DNA of 64,000 nt, taken from the NCBI RefSeq assembly GCF_036864975.1, contig NZ_CP104311.1:3103513-3167512 (forward strand), in the 5' to 3' direction. The notes below the pieces were generated by a model that saw only the letters and a list, made by a program, of their open reading frames with translations, ran no database searches and was not told the origin of the DNA. Origin of the DNA: Methylococcus capsulatus. GTDB lineage: Bacteria; Pseudomonadota; Gammaproteobacteria; Methylococcales; Methylococcaceae. A program made the translations under genes and the position numbers. Positions 8,838 to 21,840 of this stretch are shown here, one piece after another (within the stretch, counting starts at the first letter, position 1; each line of letters starts with the position of its first letter).

Positions 8838-11828
8838 TCAACGGATGATGCTGCCGGTGTCCAGCCAGTAACTGCTCTCGCCGATACCGACCGTGGTCAG
8901 GGTATTGAGCTTGAGCACGATGTCACGCGCCGGGTTGAGGGCGGTGCCTTGGCTGGTGATGGCGGAGGCCACGCTGAAGCTTTCAGGGCCTGCGCCTTTC
9001 TTGCGATCCAGCTTGAGGACCACGTGGACCACGGCGGGTTCAGTGCGGTCGGCGCTGGCGAGAAGCCGCTTGGCGCGGTCGCTCAGGTCCAGCACGTACA
9101 GCGGCGTCGCCGGCCAGCGCTCGGAGGCGAGTTGCCTGAAGCCCAGGATCATCCGGGCGCGTAGCTCGAACGGCTGCTCCGACAGCTCGTAGTTTTCGTC
9201 ATCCAGGTTGATGTCGTGGTAATACACATCGGCATCGCGCAGCACCAGGTGCTGGTCGATCAGCCCCAGATGGCGGACGGTTGAGTACACCCGGTAGGCA
9301 TGGGCCAGAAAACTGAAGTTGGGGATGCGGCGGGCGCCCCCGACTTTACATATCATGGCGCCGACCACCGCCGTGGTCTTGGGATCGCCGATCCGACCGT
9401 CACGGTGGAAGGGATACCATACCCCTGCGCGGAAGCCAGCCAGCGGTACGATGCGGTCCGGCGGCAACGGCAACAGGCGCCGGAACAGCGCCAGGACACC
9501 CGGCAAGCAAGAAGGCCGCCCGCTCAGCAGCAGGACGTCGCAGTGGTAAAGATGAACGATCTCGCACAATGCCCGGATGGTCTTGCAGATCTCGAACTGG
9601 TCTTCCAGGAACAGCCGGTGCAGCCGGTGCAGATCGAACGGGATCCTCACTTCGAGCAGATCGAAGTCTTTCTCCCTGGCCCCGACCGATCGCTTCACCC
9701 CTAGCGCGAAATGCTGCACCACGTGCTCGGAAGGGCGGTCGTCCCCTACCAACAGTTCGCCGATCCTGAAACTGTTGGATTCTGCCGGCAGACTCGGGTC
9801 GAAGCGCTCATAAGCATGCAACAGCTTCAGTCCCAGCGGATAGAACACCTCCAGCGCCAGCCGTTGGCGTGACGTGCGATCCTGCACCGAGAGAGTCTCG
9901 GCTCCGATGAGCAGGGACAACAAGGGCGCGGGATCGGCGACGCCGAAATCCTGTAGCGCCGCCTCGATCGCTGGCACGATCGTCTTCTGCACCATTTCCA
10001 GCAGCAGGTCGTCGCCCGCCACTTTGAAACCGTCGCGGAAGCGCTGCTCCGGCAGGATGTAGACATTGGCACCCTGGCCATGGTCGAGCCGATAGTCGGC
10101 CACTACCAGGTCCGTGGTGCCGCCGCCGATGTCGATCGACGCCACGGTGATCCCCTGGCCCGCCCGGTCCGAGCCGTTGCGGCGCAAGATGCGGAAAAAT
10201 TCCTCAGGCCGCCCTCCGAAATGCTCATGGATTTCGCTGAACAGATACACCGCCTGGGCGGCGGTCGCCTCGTCCCATTCGGTATGGATCGCCGGAAAGC
10301 GCGGCCAGGCGGTCGGATTGCCGGCCGCGTCCACCGCAGCGATGTCGTCGTCTTCCGGATGCCAGCCCAGCGCCTTCCATACCAGGGCCATGGCCTGGCG
10401 CAAGCGTGCGGCGAAAATCTGCCGCTCCGGCTTGGGCATGGAGGGCGGCACGGTGATGATGATGGAACGCAGGTGTCTGGGCTTCTCTGGATCGCCCTGC
10501 TTGATCCGCTGAGCCGGGCTGTTGATCTGCCCGAGCGCATGCACCAGGATTTCAGCCAGGAAGAAGCACATCAAGGCACTGCGGGAATACTTGGGCACGA
10601 ACACCGGCATGCGGTCGCCCTCGGGCAGCTCGTGCAGGGCCTCGCCACGCTCGTTGATGAGATTGCTGAACGGCGCACCGGTGGCATGGGGTTCGATTTC
10701 CTCCCGGCTGTAGGCGGCGTTGAAACGCCAGCCGGGCTCGTAGCGGTCCTCGTCCCAGAGATAGCGCTTGGGGCTGGACAGCCCGGTCGAGCCTTCGGTG
10801 CCGCGGCGATGGTTGGCCAACCGCGCCGCTTCCCGCCCGACCCGGGCGATGGTCGGCCAGACGAAGGCGTCGTTGCGCCCGCTCTTGCAGGCCAGATGCT
10901 CCTTGCCCAGCAGGGCCTGGGCGAATTCGACCCGGCTCTCGAAGGGTTCATGGTAGACTTTGTGCGGCTCTGACAGATCGCGGATCGTGAGCTCGTAGCG
11001 GTTCTTCAGGCCATCGTGCTGCTGCGGGTGCTCTTCGACCAGGATGCCGCAGGTCCGGGAGTTGCCGACGTCCAGCACCAGATCCACCGGGATGGGCGCG
11101 TAGACGTCGTCCGGCGCGTTGCTGCGCAGTCGGATTTCGGGTATGCCGGCCCGCGTACCGATGAGGTGGAGGAAATTGAGGTAATGCGCGTGATGGCTGA
11201 GCTGTTCGATCTCGCTGTCAACGTCTTCCGCTGGCAGCTTCAGCCGCTCTGCCGCCTCGTCGCGGAACACTTCCGCCAGCCATTCGTCAACCCAGGGCTG
11301 CTCCGGATACCAACCCATTTCGTGCGCCCGGTGGGCGAGCTGAAAGCTGGCGCCGGTCTGCACGTCTGCGCGGGTCGGCGCCAGATAGGCCGTGGCCTCG
11401 CGTGCTTCCAACACCTGGGTGTCGAAGGCCAGTGTCAGGCGGTGGGTATGACCGTACAAGTCCTCCCCCGCGCCGAGCTCGACGATGCGGGCACGGGCCC
11501 AGGTAGTGGGCCCTTGGTCGAAGCGCCGTTGCGGACCCGCGCGCAGCATGGGCAGCGGCAGCCAGCAGCCTCCCAGCAGTTTGACTGACTCGGCGATGCT
11601 CACGCTGAACCTGGGTTTGACCACCAGCATAGGATCGGCCGGATGCACGTGGCGCTCGCGCCGCTCGTCCCACTCCAGCCGCGCCAGCGAGCGCTGGCCG
11701 CTCTGCAGGGCGAATTCGCCGGGCGGCTCCCGGCGCAGATCCAGCGTCAGCCCGAAATCCATGAACTGGACCCCGCTGCGCATGATCAGCGTAGCCTTTT
11801 CGGCAAACTCCACCAATTCGCTCAGCAT
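8838..11828 (-). CDS. srfB: SrfB family protein with actin/Hsp70-like ATPase signatures
   Basis: 996 residues, the usual length of SrfB. The start MLSELVEFAEKATLIMRSGV followed by QFMDFG is typical. Two phosphate-binding-like blocks are visible: LVLDVGNSRTCGILVEE near residue 252 and VASIDIGGGTTDLVVADY near residue 562. These match the phosphate 1 and phosphate 2 loops of the actin/Hsp70/FtsA superfamily, and a third glycine-containing segment, DVLLLSGRPSCLPGV, lies further on. I infer an ATP-dependent conformational switch or scaffold. It is flanked by srfA (21 bases) and srfC (10 bases). The N-terminal 240 residues are a separate domain of unknown role. Confidence 0.88.
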   Translation of the reverse strand: MLSELVEFAEKATLIMRSGVQFMDFGLTLDLRREPPGEFALQSGQRSLARLEWDERRERHVHPADPMLVVKPRFSVSIAESVKLLGGCWLPLPMLRAGPQRRFDQGPTTWARARIVELGAGEDLYGHTHRLTLAFDTQVLEAREATAYLAPTRADVQTGASFQLAHRAHEMGWYPEQPWVDEWLAEVFRDEAAERLKLPAEDVDSEIEQLSHHAHYLNFLHLIGTRAGIPEIRLRSNAPDDVYAPIPVDLVLDVGNSRTCGILVEEHPQQHDGLKNRYELTIRDLSEPHKVYHEPFESRVEFAQALLGKEHLACKSGRNDAFVWPTIARVGREAARLANHRRGTEGSTGLSSPKRYLWDEDRYEPGWRFNAAYSREEIEPHATGAPFSNLINERGEALHELPEGDRMPVFVPKYSRSALMCFFLAEILVHALGQINSPAQRIKQGDPEKPRHLRSIIITVPPSMPKPERQIFAARLRQAMALVWKALGWHPEDDDIAAVDAAGNPTAWPRFPAIHTEWDEATAAQAVYLFSEIHEHFGGRPEEFFRILRRNGSDRAGQGITVASIDIGGGTTDLVVADYRLDHGQGANVYILPEQRFRDGFKVAGDDLLLEMVQKTIVPAIEAALQDFGVADPAPLLSLLIGAETLSVQDRTSRQRLALEVFYPLGLKLLHAYERFDPSLPAESNSFRIGELLVGDDRPSEHVVQHFALGVKRSVGAREKDFDLLEVRIPFDLHRLHRLFLEDQFEICKTIRALCEIVHLYHCDVLLLSGRPSCLPGVLALFRRLLPLPPDRIVPLAGFRAGVWYPFHRDGRIGDPKTTAVVGAMICKVGGARRIPNFSFLAHAYRVYSTVRHLGLIDQHLVLRDADVYYHDINLDDENYELSEQPFELRARMILGFRQLASERWPATPLYVLDLSDRAKRLLASADRTEPAVVHVVLKLDRKKGAGPESFSVASAITSQGTALNPARDIVLKLNTLTTVGIGESSYWLDTGSIIR

Positions 11829-11849
11829 TCGGCTTCCCCGGTCCTTCCG

Positions 11850-13367
11850 CTATTTCTTGGTGATCCGGACATTGTAATCGGAGCCATCCGGATTCCTGCC
11901 CTTGCACACGGCATGACCTTGCGGGTCGGTGCTGCATTCCACTTTGGAGCGCTGGATGCTGCTGCCGTCGGGACAGCGGATGTCGCCGGCCTGGTCGATC
12001 ACCAGCTTGGAGCCGCTGAAGCTGGAGGTCACCGGCGCAGTACATTCCATCTCTCTGCCGCCGACCGACCGCTTCAGCCGGGCCATGCCATCCTTGCCCT
12101 TGAATTCGTATTCAAGCCAGATCGGATTGCCGGAGCTGTCCTGCAGACCGGTGACGGACTGCCATTGGCCGTTGAGGAAGTCCGTCGACCCTCGCCGGGC
12201 AGCTTCTTTGGGAATTGTCAGGGGAGCGCCTGCAACCGTCACGCCGCCTCCGGCTCTCGAAGCGCTTTGGCCGGCTGGTGTTTCGCCAGGCTCGCCGGTG
12301 CCTGCAGCAAAATTCTGGTCGGTAGGTTTTCCGCTCCCTTCGGACGAATCGGCATCGGCGGCCTGTCCGTCGGGGCCAGAGCCGGATTTCACCGCACCGC
12401 CTTCGACCGATGCGACGGATGTGCTCTCTTCCTCAGTGCCCGCGCCTCCGGGCAGCATCGCGGTGGAAGTGTCCCGGTTTTCGATCTCAGTCGCCCCTTC
12501 CGGGCTTTGGCCCGCAGGCGGGGAGTCCACGACCGGATGGTTCAGGCTCACCGCGGCCTGATCGTGGCGTCCGCGGCGGTCAATCCGCTCACCGGAAGCG
12601 GCATCGTCACGAGGGCTTTTCTCCCCCCTTTCCACCTCTGTATCTGGACTGGGAAATGCGTCGGGGATGACATCTCCGTCCCTTTCCAGCGGAACCGGGG
12701 TCGGCACAGGCTTTTGCCGGACGAGACCGGACAGACCGTCCGGCCCGCGACTCTTCAAGCCGAACGAGAGGAATCCCAGCACAACCAGCAGCGGCAACAA
12801 CAGCCAGAGCCACCCGCGCCGATGCTCCCCCGCCGGGGGCGCCATCGCCGGCCTGGCTTCGAAGGACGCCGCCGACGCCGAGATACTCCCCATATCCAGG
12901 CTGGCCAGCACATCGCGCTCGGCAGCTTCCTCACGCTGGCTGAATCCCCAGAACGTCATGACCGGCCGGCCACCGACGAGATACACATGATCCTCACCCG
13001 GAATACGCGTCGTCAGCGCCAGCAGCTTGCCGAAAACCTGCTGCTCGCTGTCCTCCGAGGCCTGCAGCGCCCGGCTCTTTTCCAGCAGGCGTTCTCGCGC
13101 GGCCAAGAGGCTAGCCCTCGCCGGACCGCGCTCCTCCGGCGTCGCCGAAGTCCAGGGCACCACGTCTCCATCGAAGGCCGAATACCAGTCTATGGTGTCC
13201 CCTTTCTCGTCCTGAACCGGTACGGCGAAGTAATCCGCCGCCTCCTGGCCGAGTTGCCGCCGAATCGCGGCCCGCAATTGCGAAGCCGCCCGGTAGACCG
13301 GATTGCCGGTCGCACCCAGGGGCAAAAAGTGCTTCAGGCTGCCGGATCGAAGCAGGACACCAGCCAT
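11850..13367 (-). CDS. srfA: SrfA family protein, membrane-anchored
   Basis: 505 residues. The N-terminal start MAGVLLRSGSLKHFLPLGA with NPVYRAASQLR is the family hallmark. A cytoplasmic domain of about 180 residues is followed by one membrane segment (WLWLLLPLLVVLGFLSFGL, about residues 185-205). A long low-complexity Ser/Glu/Gly/Ala region (about 210-380) comes next, then a C-terminal domain of about 120 residues with four cysteines (MECTAP, IRCPDGSS, VECSTD, AVCKGRN), presumably periplasmic and disulfide bonded. An AGGAG Shine-Dalgarno sits 8 bases before the ATG. It is the first gene of the seven-gene operon. Confidence 0.85.
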   Translation of the reverse strand: MAGVLLRSGSLKHFLPLGATGNPVYRAASQLRAAIRRQLGQEAADYFAVPVQDEKGDTIDWYSAFDGDVVPWTSATPEERGPARASLLAARERLLEKSRALQASEDSEQQVFGKLLALTTRIPGEDHVYLVGGRPVMTFWGFSQREEAAERDVLASLDMGSISASAASFEARPAMAPPAGEHRRGWLWLLLPLLVVLGFLSFGLKSRGPDGLSGLVRQKPVPTPVPLERDGDVIPDAFPSPDTEVERGEKSPRDDAASGERIDRRGRHDQAAVSLNHPVVDSPPAGQSPEGATEIENRDTSTAMLPGGAGTEEESTSVASVEGGAVKSGSGPDGQAADADSSEGSGKPTDQNFAAGTGEPGETPAGQSASRAGGGVTVAGAPLTIPKEAARRGSTDFLNGQWQSVTGLQDSSGNPIWLEYEFKGKDGMARLKRSVGGREMECTAPVTSSFSGSKLVIDQAGDIRCPDGSSIQRSKVECSTDPQGHAVCKGRNPDGSDYNVRITKK

Positions 13368-13455
13368 GGGGATACTCCTAGGAGTCGTCGAAACGGGGGG
13401 AAGGTCGGACGGATTGCAAAAACAGCCGGCAGGCAGCCTCCGCCGCTACGGCCCG

Positions 13456-13461
13456 ATTGTA
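13456..13461 (-). promoter_or_regulatory. Possible -10 element upstream of srfA
   Basis: Read on the minus strand this is TACAAT, about 90 bases before the srfA ATG, in the 203-base gap between glmM and srfA. No convincing -35 hexamer is spaced correctly, so this is only the best candidate. Just before the gene the strand reads ACTCCTAGGAGT, a short palindrome that contains the Shine-Dalgarno. Confidence 0.25.
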
Positions 13462-13570
13462 GCAAAGATGCCGGGCGAGAACGGCTAGCCGTCCGAATCA
13501 TGAGGCAGAAAACATTCTGCATATAATTCAATGATATAGTCTACCCATGGAGCCATACCCGCGGCCCCCC

Positions 13571-14914
13571 TCAAGCGGAAAACGCTTGCGCTACGGCTCC
13601 GGCCAACCGGTCTGCGAGTTCGCGGACTTGGCCCTCGTCCGCCCCTTCGACCATCACCCGGATCAACGGCTCCGTCCCGGACGGGCGCAGCAGTACACGC
13701 CCCGCGTCGCCCAGTTCGGACTCCACTTCGGCCTTCACCTTCTGAACCAGCGGCGCCGAATCCAGACTGACCCTCTCCTTCAGCCGCACATTGACCAGCC
13801 GCTGCGGATATTTCGTCATACCCTGCTTCAGTTCGTGCAGGGTTTTTCCACTGCGGACGATCTCTGCTAGGATTTGCAGGGCGGAGACGATGCCATCTCC
13901 AGTGGTCGTGCGATCGAGGCATATGATGTGCCCCGAGCCTTCGCCACCCAGCATGCTACCGTGTTCGAGCATCATTTCCATGACGTAGCGGTCGCCGACA
14001 GCGGCCCGTCTGAATTCCAACCCCAGGCGCCGTATGGCCTGCTCCAGCCCAAGGTTGCTCATCAGGGTTCCCACTACCGAACCGGTCAGTTCGCCGCTGG
14101 CGCGCCTGGCATCGGCAATGACGAACAGCAGTTCGTCGCCGTCGACGACTTCCCCTTGATGATCGACCATGATCAGCCGATCGCCATCGCCATCCAGGGC
14201 GATGCCCAGATCGGCTTTTTCCTTCAGCACCGTCTGGCGAAGGCTTTCAGGATTCGTGGCGCCGACGCGATCGTTGATGTTGAGGCCATCCGGCGCAGTG
14301 CCAATGGTTTTCACCGCGGCTCTCAGTTCCGAAAACACGTCGGGGGCGACGTGGTAGGTCGAGCCATGGGCGCAGTCCACTACGACTTTCATGCCGGAAA
14401 AATGCATGCCTAGGGGGATTGTGCTCTTGCAGAACTCGATATAACGACCCGCTGCGTCCATGATCCGGGTCGCCTTGCCGATGTGCGAACACTCCACGGT
14501 GGTCATCGGCCTGCGCAGATAATCCTCGATCTCCAGCTCCAGTTCGTCGGGCAGCTTCATTCCGTCCGGTCCGAAAAACTTGATACCGTTGTCGTAATAA
14601 GGGTTGTGCGATGCACTGATGACCACCCCCGCCTGGGCGCGAAAGGTGCGGGTGAGATAGGCGACCGCCGGGGTCGGCATCGGGCCCATCAGTTGGGTAT
14701 CGACGCCGGCGGCGGAGAACCCGGCTTCCAGAGCCGATTCGAACATGTACCCGGAAATCCGGGTATCCTTGCCGATCAGGACGCGCCGGCCCGGCTTCTC
14801 GCGGGCGAAAACGCAACCCGCCGCCCAGCCGAGCTTGAGCATGAAATCCGGGGTGATCGGATAATCCCCCACCCTGCCGCGAATGCCGTCGGTCCCGAAA
14901 TATTCTTTCTTCAC
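13571..14914 (-). CDS. glmM: Phosphoglucosamine mutase
   Basis: 447 residues. Converts glucosamine-6-phosphate to glucosamine-1-phosphate for UDP-GlcNAc and peptidoglycan synthesis in the cytoplasm. The N-terminus [12 protein letters not shown] is diagnostic. The active phosphoserine loop [20 protein letters not shown] puts the catalytic Ser near residue 102; the metal loop is ALDGDGDR and the sugar loop GGEGSGH, and the phosphate-binding loop near the end is [16 protein letters not shown] start is preceded by GAGGAGG. It follows ftsH across a strong terminator. The folP gene that separates these two in Escherichia coli is absent here. Confidence 0.97.
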   Translation of the reverse strand: MKKEYFGTDGIRGRVGDYPITPDFMLKLGWAAGCVFAREKPGRRVLIGKDTRISGYMFESALEAGFSAAGVDTQLMGPMPTPAVAYLTRTFRAQAGVVISASHNPYYDNGIKFFGPDGMKLPDELELEIEDYLRRPMTTVECSHIGKATRIMDAAGRYIEFCKSTIPLGMHFSGMKVVVDCAHGSTYHVAPDVFSELRAAVKTIGTAPDGLNINDRVGATNPESLRQTVLKEKADLGIALDGDGDRLIMVDHQGEVVDGDELLFVIADARRASGELTGSVVGTLMSNLGLEQAIRRLGLEFRRAAVGDRYVMEMMLEHGSMLGGEGSGHIICLDRTTTGDGIVSALQILAEIVRSGKTLHELKQGMTKYPQRLVNVRLKERVSLDSAPLVQKVKAEVESELGDAGRVLLRPSGTEPLIRVMVEGADEGQVRELADRLAGAVAQAFSA

Positions 14915-14974
14915 CGCTTCCTCCTCAAAATTCTGACATCCTCAAGAAAACTAGCGAAATCGCGGGCAATAGAA

Positions 14975-15006
14975 AACCCCTGGCGGACTCCAGCCCGCCA
15001 GGGGTT
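14975..15006 (-). terminator. Rho-independent terminator after ftsH
   Basis: A perfect 12-base stem (AACCCCTGGCGG at 14975-14986 with its complement at 14995-15006) has an 8-base loop. On the minus strand it is followed by TTTTCTATT. It lies 25 bases after the ftsH stop and before the glmM start, so glmM probably has its own promoter or relies on read-through. Confidence 0.85.
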
Positions 15007-15030
15007 CGCAAGCCTGCGCGGCCCGAAAAC

Positions 15031-16947
15031 TTAAGTCTGCTCCGCCGGCTTGCCGAAGGAACCCGATACCGGCTGATCGCCGCCCTTCGATGCCGACTCA
15101 CCGCTGCCAGGCGGTGCGTTGTCCTCCCAACTCTGGGGAGCCCTCGGCGGCCTGCCTTCCATGATGTCGGCGATCTGCAGTCGGTCTATGGTTTCATATT
15201 TGATCAGCGCCTCAGCCATGAGGTGCATCTTATCCATGTTTTCCCGGAGGATACGCTCGGCACGCTCGTAGTTGCGGTCGATGATCGAACGGATCTCCTC
15301 GTCGATCAGATGCGCCGTCTCCTCCGATACGCTCTTGTGCTTGGTCACCGACCGGCCGAGGAAGACTTCGCCCTCCTCCTCGCTATAGGCCAGAGGCCCC
15401 AGCCGTTCCGAGAGTCCCCAGCGGGTTACCATGTTCCGTGCCAGATTGGTGGCACGTTCGATATCGTTCTGGGCGCCGGTGGTCACGTGCTCGCGACCGA
15501 ACACGATTTCCTCGGCCAGCCGACCGCCGAACAGGCTGGAAATCTGGCTTTCCAGTTTCTGCTTGCTGGCGCTGTAGGTATCGCGCTCCGGCAGGAACAT
15601 CGTGATCCCGAGGGCACGGCCGCGCGGCATGATGCTGACCTTGTAAACGGGATCATGCTCGGGCACCAAGAGACCAACGATGGCATGGCCGGCCTCGTGG
15701 TAAGCCGTAAGCTTCTTTTCCTCCTCGCTCATGACCATGGACTTGCGTTCGACGCCCATGAGGATCTTGTCCTTGGCCTTCTCGAAATCTTCCATTTCCA
15801 CGACCCGCTTGTTCTTGCGGGCCGCGAACAGCGCGGCCTCGTTGACCAGGTTGGCCAGATCGGCACCCGAGAAGCCGGGCGTACCCCGCGCCAGATACTT
15901 GGCCTCCACGTCGTCGGCCAACGGCACCCGCTTCATGTGGACCTTGAGGATCTGCTCGCGCCCACGCACATCCGGCAGCCCGACCACAATCTGGCGGTCG
16001 AACCGGCCTGGACGCAGCAGCGCGGGATCGAGCACGTCGGGACGGTTGGTTGCGGCGATCACGATGATGCCCTCGGTGCCTTCGAAACCGTCCATCTCGA
16101 CCAGCAGCTGGTTCAGAGTCTGCTCGCGCTCGTCATGCCCCCCGCCCAAGCCCGCGCCGCGGTGACGGCCAACCGCATCGATTTCGTCGATGAAGATGAT
16201 ACAGGGGGCGTGCTTCTTCGCCTGTTCGAACATGTCGCGCACGCGCGAAGCTCCCACGCCGACGAACATTTCCACGAAATCCGAGCCCGAGATCGAAAAG
16301 AACGGTACCCGCGCTTCACCGGCAATGGCCCGTGCCAGTAGCGTCTTGCCGGTGCCCGGAGGACCGACCATGAGCGCGCCGCGTGGGATCTTGCCGCCCA
16401 GTCTCTGGAACTTGCTCGGGTCCTTGAGGAAGTCGACCATCTCGGCGACGTCTTCCTTGGCCTCGTCGGCGCCGGCGACATCGGCGAAGGTCACCTTGAC
16501 CTGATCCTCCTCGATCAGGCGCGCCTTGCTTTTACCGAAGGACATCGCCCCTCGGCCGCCCGCGCCGCCCTGCATCTGGCGCATGAAGAATATCCATACC
16601 GCCACCAGCAGCAGCATCGGGAACCAGGAGATGAAGATCTGCATCAGGAGCGACTGCGACTCCGGCGGTTGCGCCTTGATCTCCACATGGTTCTTGAGCA
16701 GGTCGTCGATCAGGTGCGGGTCTTCCGGGTTGTAGGTCGAGAATTTCTCACCCGTACCCAACATGCCGCGCACGTTCTGCCCGTCGATCGTCACCGACTT
16801 GACCTGTCCTTCATTCACGGCCGCAATGAACTGCGAATAAGACATGCTGGAATCGACCGATTTACGGGACCCGAAGTTATTGAAGACGGACATCAGCACG
16901 ACGGCGATGACCACCCAAAGCAGGATATTCTTTAACATATCGTTCAC
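15031..16947 (-). CDS. ftsH: ATP-dependent zinc metalloprotease FtsH
   Basis: 638 residues. Membrane-bound AAA+ protease that degrades misfolded membrane proteins and regulators such as sigma-32 and LpxC. Two membrane helices near residues 5-25 and 100-120 flank a periplasmic domain. The AAA module has Walker A GPPGTGKT, Walker B IIFIDEID and the SRH region, and the zinc site is HEAGH near residue 417. The GTG at 16947 is chosen because GGAG lies 10 bases upstream; an ATG nine bases downstream is the alternative. The upstream neighbour is rlmE, as in E. coli. Confidence 0.97.
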   Translation of the reverse strand: MNDMLKNILLWVVIAVVLMSVFNNFGSRKSVDSSMSYSQFIAAVNEGQVKSVTIDGQNVRGMLGTGEKFSTYNPEDPHLIDDLLKNHVEIKAQPPESQSLLMQIFISWFPMLLLVAVWIFFMRQMQGGAGGRGAMSFGKSKARLIEEDQVKVTFADVAGADEAKEDVAEMVDFLKDPSKFQRLGGKIPRGALMVGPPGTGKTLLARAIAGEARVPFFSISGSDFVEMFVGVGASRVRDMFEQAKKHAPCIIFIDEIDAVGRHRGAGLGGGHDEREQTLNQLLVEMDGFEGTEGIIVIAATNRPDVLDPALLRPGRFDRQIVVGLPDVRGREQILKVHMKRVPLADDVEAKYLARGTPGFSGADLANLVNEAALFAARKNKRVVEMEDFEKAKDKILMGVERKSMVMSEEEKKLTAYHEAGHAIVGLLVPEHDPVYKVSIMPRGRALGITMFLPERDTYSASKQKLESQISSLFGGRLAEEIVFGREHVTTGAQNDIERATNLARNMVTRWGLSERLGPLAYSEEEGEVFLGRSVTKHKSVSEETAHLIDEEIRSIIDRNYERAERILRENMDKMHLMAEALIKYETIDRLQIADIMEGRPPRAPQSWEDNAPPGSGESASKGGDQPVSGSFGKPAEQT

Positions 16948-17137
16948 GACTCGAATCTCCGTAGTCGGATTGGGATGGAGAACGGCTCTTGTTATTTATG
17001 TCAGACCGATGACGGCAATATTATCCACACCTGCACGCGATCGCCACGAAATTCCTCGCAGCGCGAAAAAACCGCTGACGCAACATGACACAAATATGAC
17101 CCATGGACGGCCAAAATCGTTCCCGGACCTGTCCTGA

Positions 17138-17770
17138 TCAGCGGTCTGCGCCGCGGTATCCCTTGCCGACGAGGTAAATTTCCGCGCTCCGCGGTCGTGA
17201 GGCCTTCGGCTTCCTCATCACGACGGACGCAAACACTTTCCTGGCCTGCGCCACGTATTCCTGGAATCCCTCACCCTGGAACAGTTTCACGACGAAGCTC
17301 CCCTTCGGGGCCAGAACCCTTTCCGCAAGATCGAAGGCCAATTCCGCCAGATACATGCTGCGCGGCTGGTCGACGTTGCGGTTCCCGCTCATATTGGGCG
17401 CGATATCCGACAATACCACATTCGCACAGCACCCGCCGCTGGCTTCCAGCACCGCCTGGAACACCGAATCGTCGAGAAAATCCCCTTGCACCACGGTGAC
17501 GCCGGGCAAAGGCTCCATCGGCAGGATGTCCAGGGCGAGGACTTTGCCGGTGGTCCCCACCCGCTGGGCCGCATATTGGGACCAGCCGCCCGGAGCCGCA
17601 CCGAGGTCGATCACCGTAGCACCGGGTTCGAATAAGCGGTCGCGCTCGTCCAGCTCCATCAGCTTGAAGACGGCTCTTGAGCGATAACCTTTCTCTTGCG
17701 CCAGACGCACGTACTCGTCGGAGAAATGCTCCGCCAGCCAGCGACCGCTGCTCCGGCTACGCTTTGCCAT
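17138..17770 (-). CDS. rlmE: 23S rRNA (uridine-2'-O-) methyltransferase
   Basis: 210 residues, the usual RlmE/RrmJ (FtsJ) size. It methylates U2552 (E. coli numbering) of 23S rRNA late in 50S assembly using S-adenosylmethionine. The SAM-binding motif is [16 protein letters not shown] near residues 54-69. The K-D-K-E catalytic tetrad is visible: Lys in SRAVFKL, Asp in [10 protein letters not shown], Lys in [11 protein letters not shown], Glu in RSAEIYLV. It is transcribed divergently from yhbY and in the same direction as ftsH. The gene pair is a heat-shock unit in E. coli; no sigma-32 site is clear here. Confidence 0.96.
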   Translation of the reverse strand: MAKRSRSSGRWLAEHFSDEYVRLAQEKGYRSRAVFKLMELDERDRLFEPGATVIDLGAAPGGWSQYAAQRVGTTGKVLALDILPMEPLPGVTVVQGDFLDDSVFQAVLEASGGCCANVVLSDIAPNMSGNRNVDQPRSMYLAELAFDLAERVLAPKGSFVVKLFQGEGFQEYVAQARKVFASVVMRKPKASRPRSAEIYLVGKGYRGADR

Positions 17771-17827
17771 GAGAAATTTCTTCAGTCACGCTACAATATG
17801 CGGCTTTTTCTTTAACAGAGTGCCCCT

Positions 17828-18109
17828 ATGACCCCTGAACTCAGACGCCAGCTACGCGCCAAGGCCCACAAACTGAAGCCAGTCGTGATCACCGGCCAGG
17901 CCGGCATCACCCCGGGTGTGCTCGGCGAAATCGACCTTGCACTGGAACATCACGAATTGATCAAGGTTCGGGTCAATGCCGGGGACCGGGACACCAGAGC
18001 GGAGATGACGGCCCTGATCTGCGGGGAGTCGGGCGCCGAGCTGATCCAGTCGCTCGGCCACGTGATCACGCTCTTCCGGAAATCGTCTGAGCGGGGCAAG
18101 AAAGCCTAG
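17828..18109 (+). CDS. yhbY: Ribosome assembly RNA-binding protein YhbY (CRM domain)
   Basis: 93 residues forming a single CRM domain. The N-terminal [18 protein letters not shown] and the [14 protein letters not shown] loop (the GxxG RNA-binding element) are characteristic, as is the [11 protein letters not shown] block. It binds pre-50S particles. The gene is divergent from rlmE with 57 bases between starts; a TACAAT sits in this gap. At its 3' end its TAG and the TAG of the convergent greA share one CTAG tetranucleotide, so the two genes overlap by 4 bases. Confidence 0.93.
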   Translation: MTPELRRQLRAKAHKLKPVVITGQAGITPGVLGEIDLALEHHELIKVRVNAGDRDTRAEMTALICGESGAELIQSLGHVITLFRKSSERGKKA

Positions 18110-18585
18110 ATGTATTTGACCGATACGATTTCGTATTCGCGGGTACCGCCCGGCGCCTGCACCGTCGCCACGTCGCCTTCCTGTTTGCCGATGAGGGCAC
18201 GAGCGATCGGCGAAGTCACCGAGATCCTGCCTTCTTTGATCTCGGCTTCGTCCTCACCGACGATCTGATACGTCACCACTTCGCCGGAAGCCAGATCTTC
18301 GATCTCAGCGGTCGCCCCGAAGACGATCTTGCCACCGGGATTCAGCCGCGTGACGTCAATGATCTGGGCATTGGCGAGTTTACTCTCGATCTCCTTGATC
18401 CGTCCTTCGATGAATCCCTGCTGTTCGCGCGCCGCCTGATACTCGGCGTTTTCCTTCAGGTCACCATGGGCGCGTGCTTCGGCGATCGCCTCGATCACTC
18501 GAGGCCGCGCCACCGTCTTCAGATGATTGAGTTCTTCACGCAGCTTTTCGGCACCGCGCGTGGTCATGGGAGTCTTGTTCATCAC
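18106..18585 (-). CDS. greA: Transcription elongation factor GreA
   Basis: 159 residues. GreA rescues backtracked RNA polymerase by stimulating transcript cleavage through its coiled coil. The N-terminal coiled coil carries the acidic tip [15 protein letters not shown] with the conserved Asp and Glu. The C-terminal FKBP-like domain includes [19 protein letters not shown] and ALIGKQEGD. It lies 21 bases after carB and probably shares its transcript. It is convergent with yhbY. Confidence 0.97.
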   Translation of the reverse strand: MMNKTPMTTRGAEKLREELNHLKTVARPRVIEAIAEARAHGDLKENAEYQAAREQQGFIEGRIKEIESKLANAQIIDVTRLNPGGKIVFGATAEIEDLASGEVVTYQIVGEDEAEIKEGRISVTSPIARALIGKQEGDVATVQAPGGTREYEIVSVKYI

Positions 18586-18606
18586 TGTTGCTTCCGATTA
18601 TCCGAT

Positions 18607-21825
<3,219 letters not shown>

Positions 21826-21840
21826 GAACGAAGGACGCGA

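Noticed and set aside
1159-13367. Possibility that the srf operon is part of a type VI secretion system
   Set aside because: The VWA protein recalls PpkA, but no Tss core gene (sheath, Hcp, VgrG, TssM) is present in the window.
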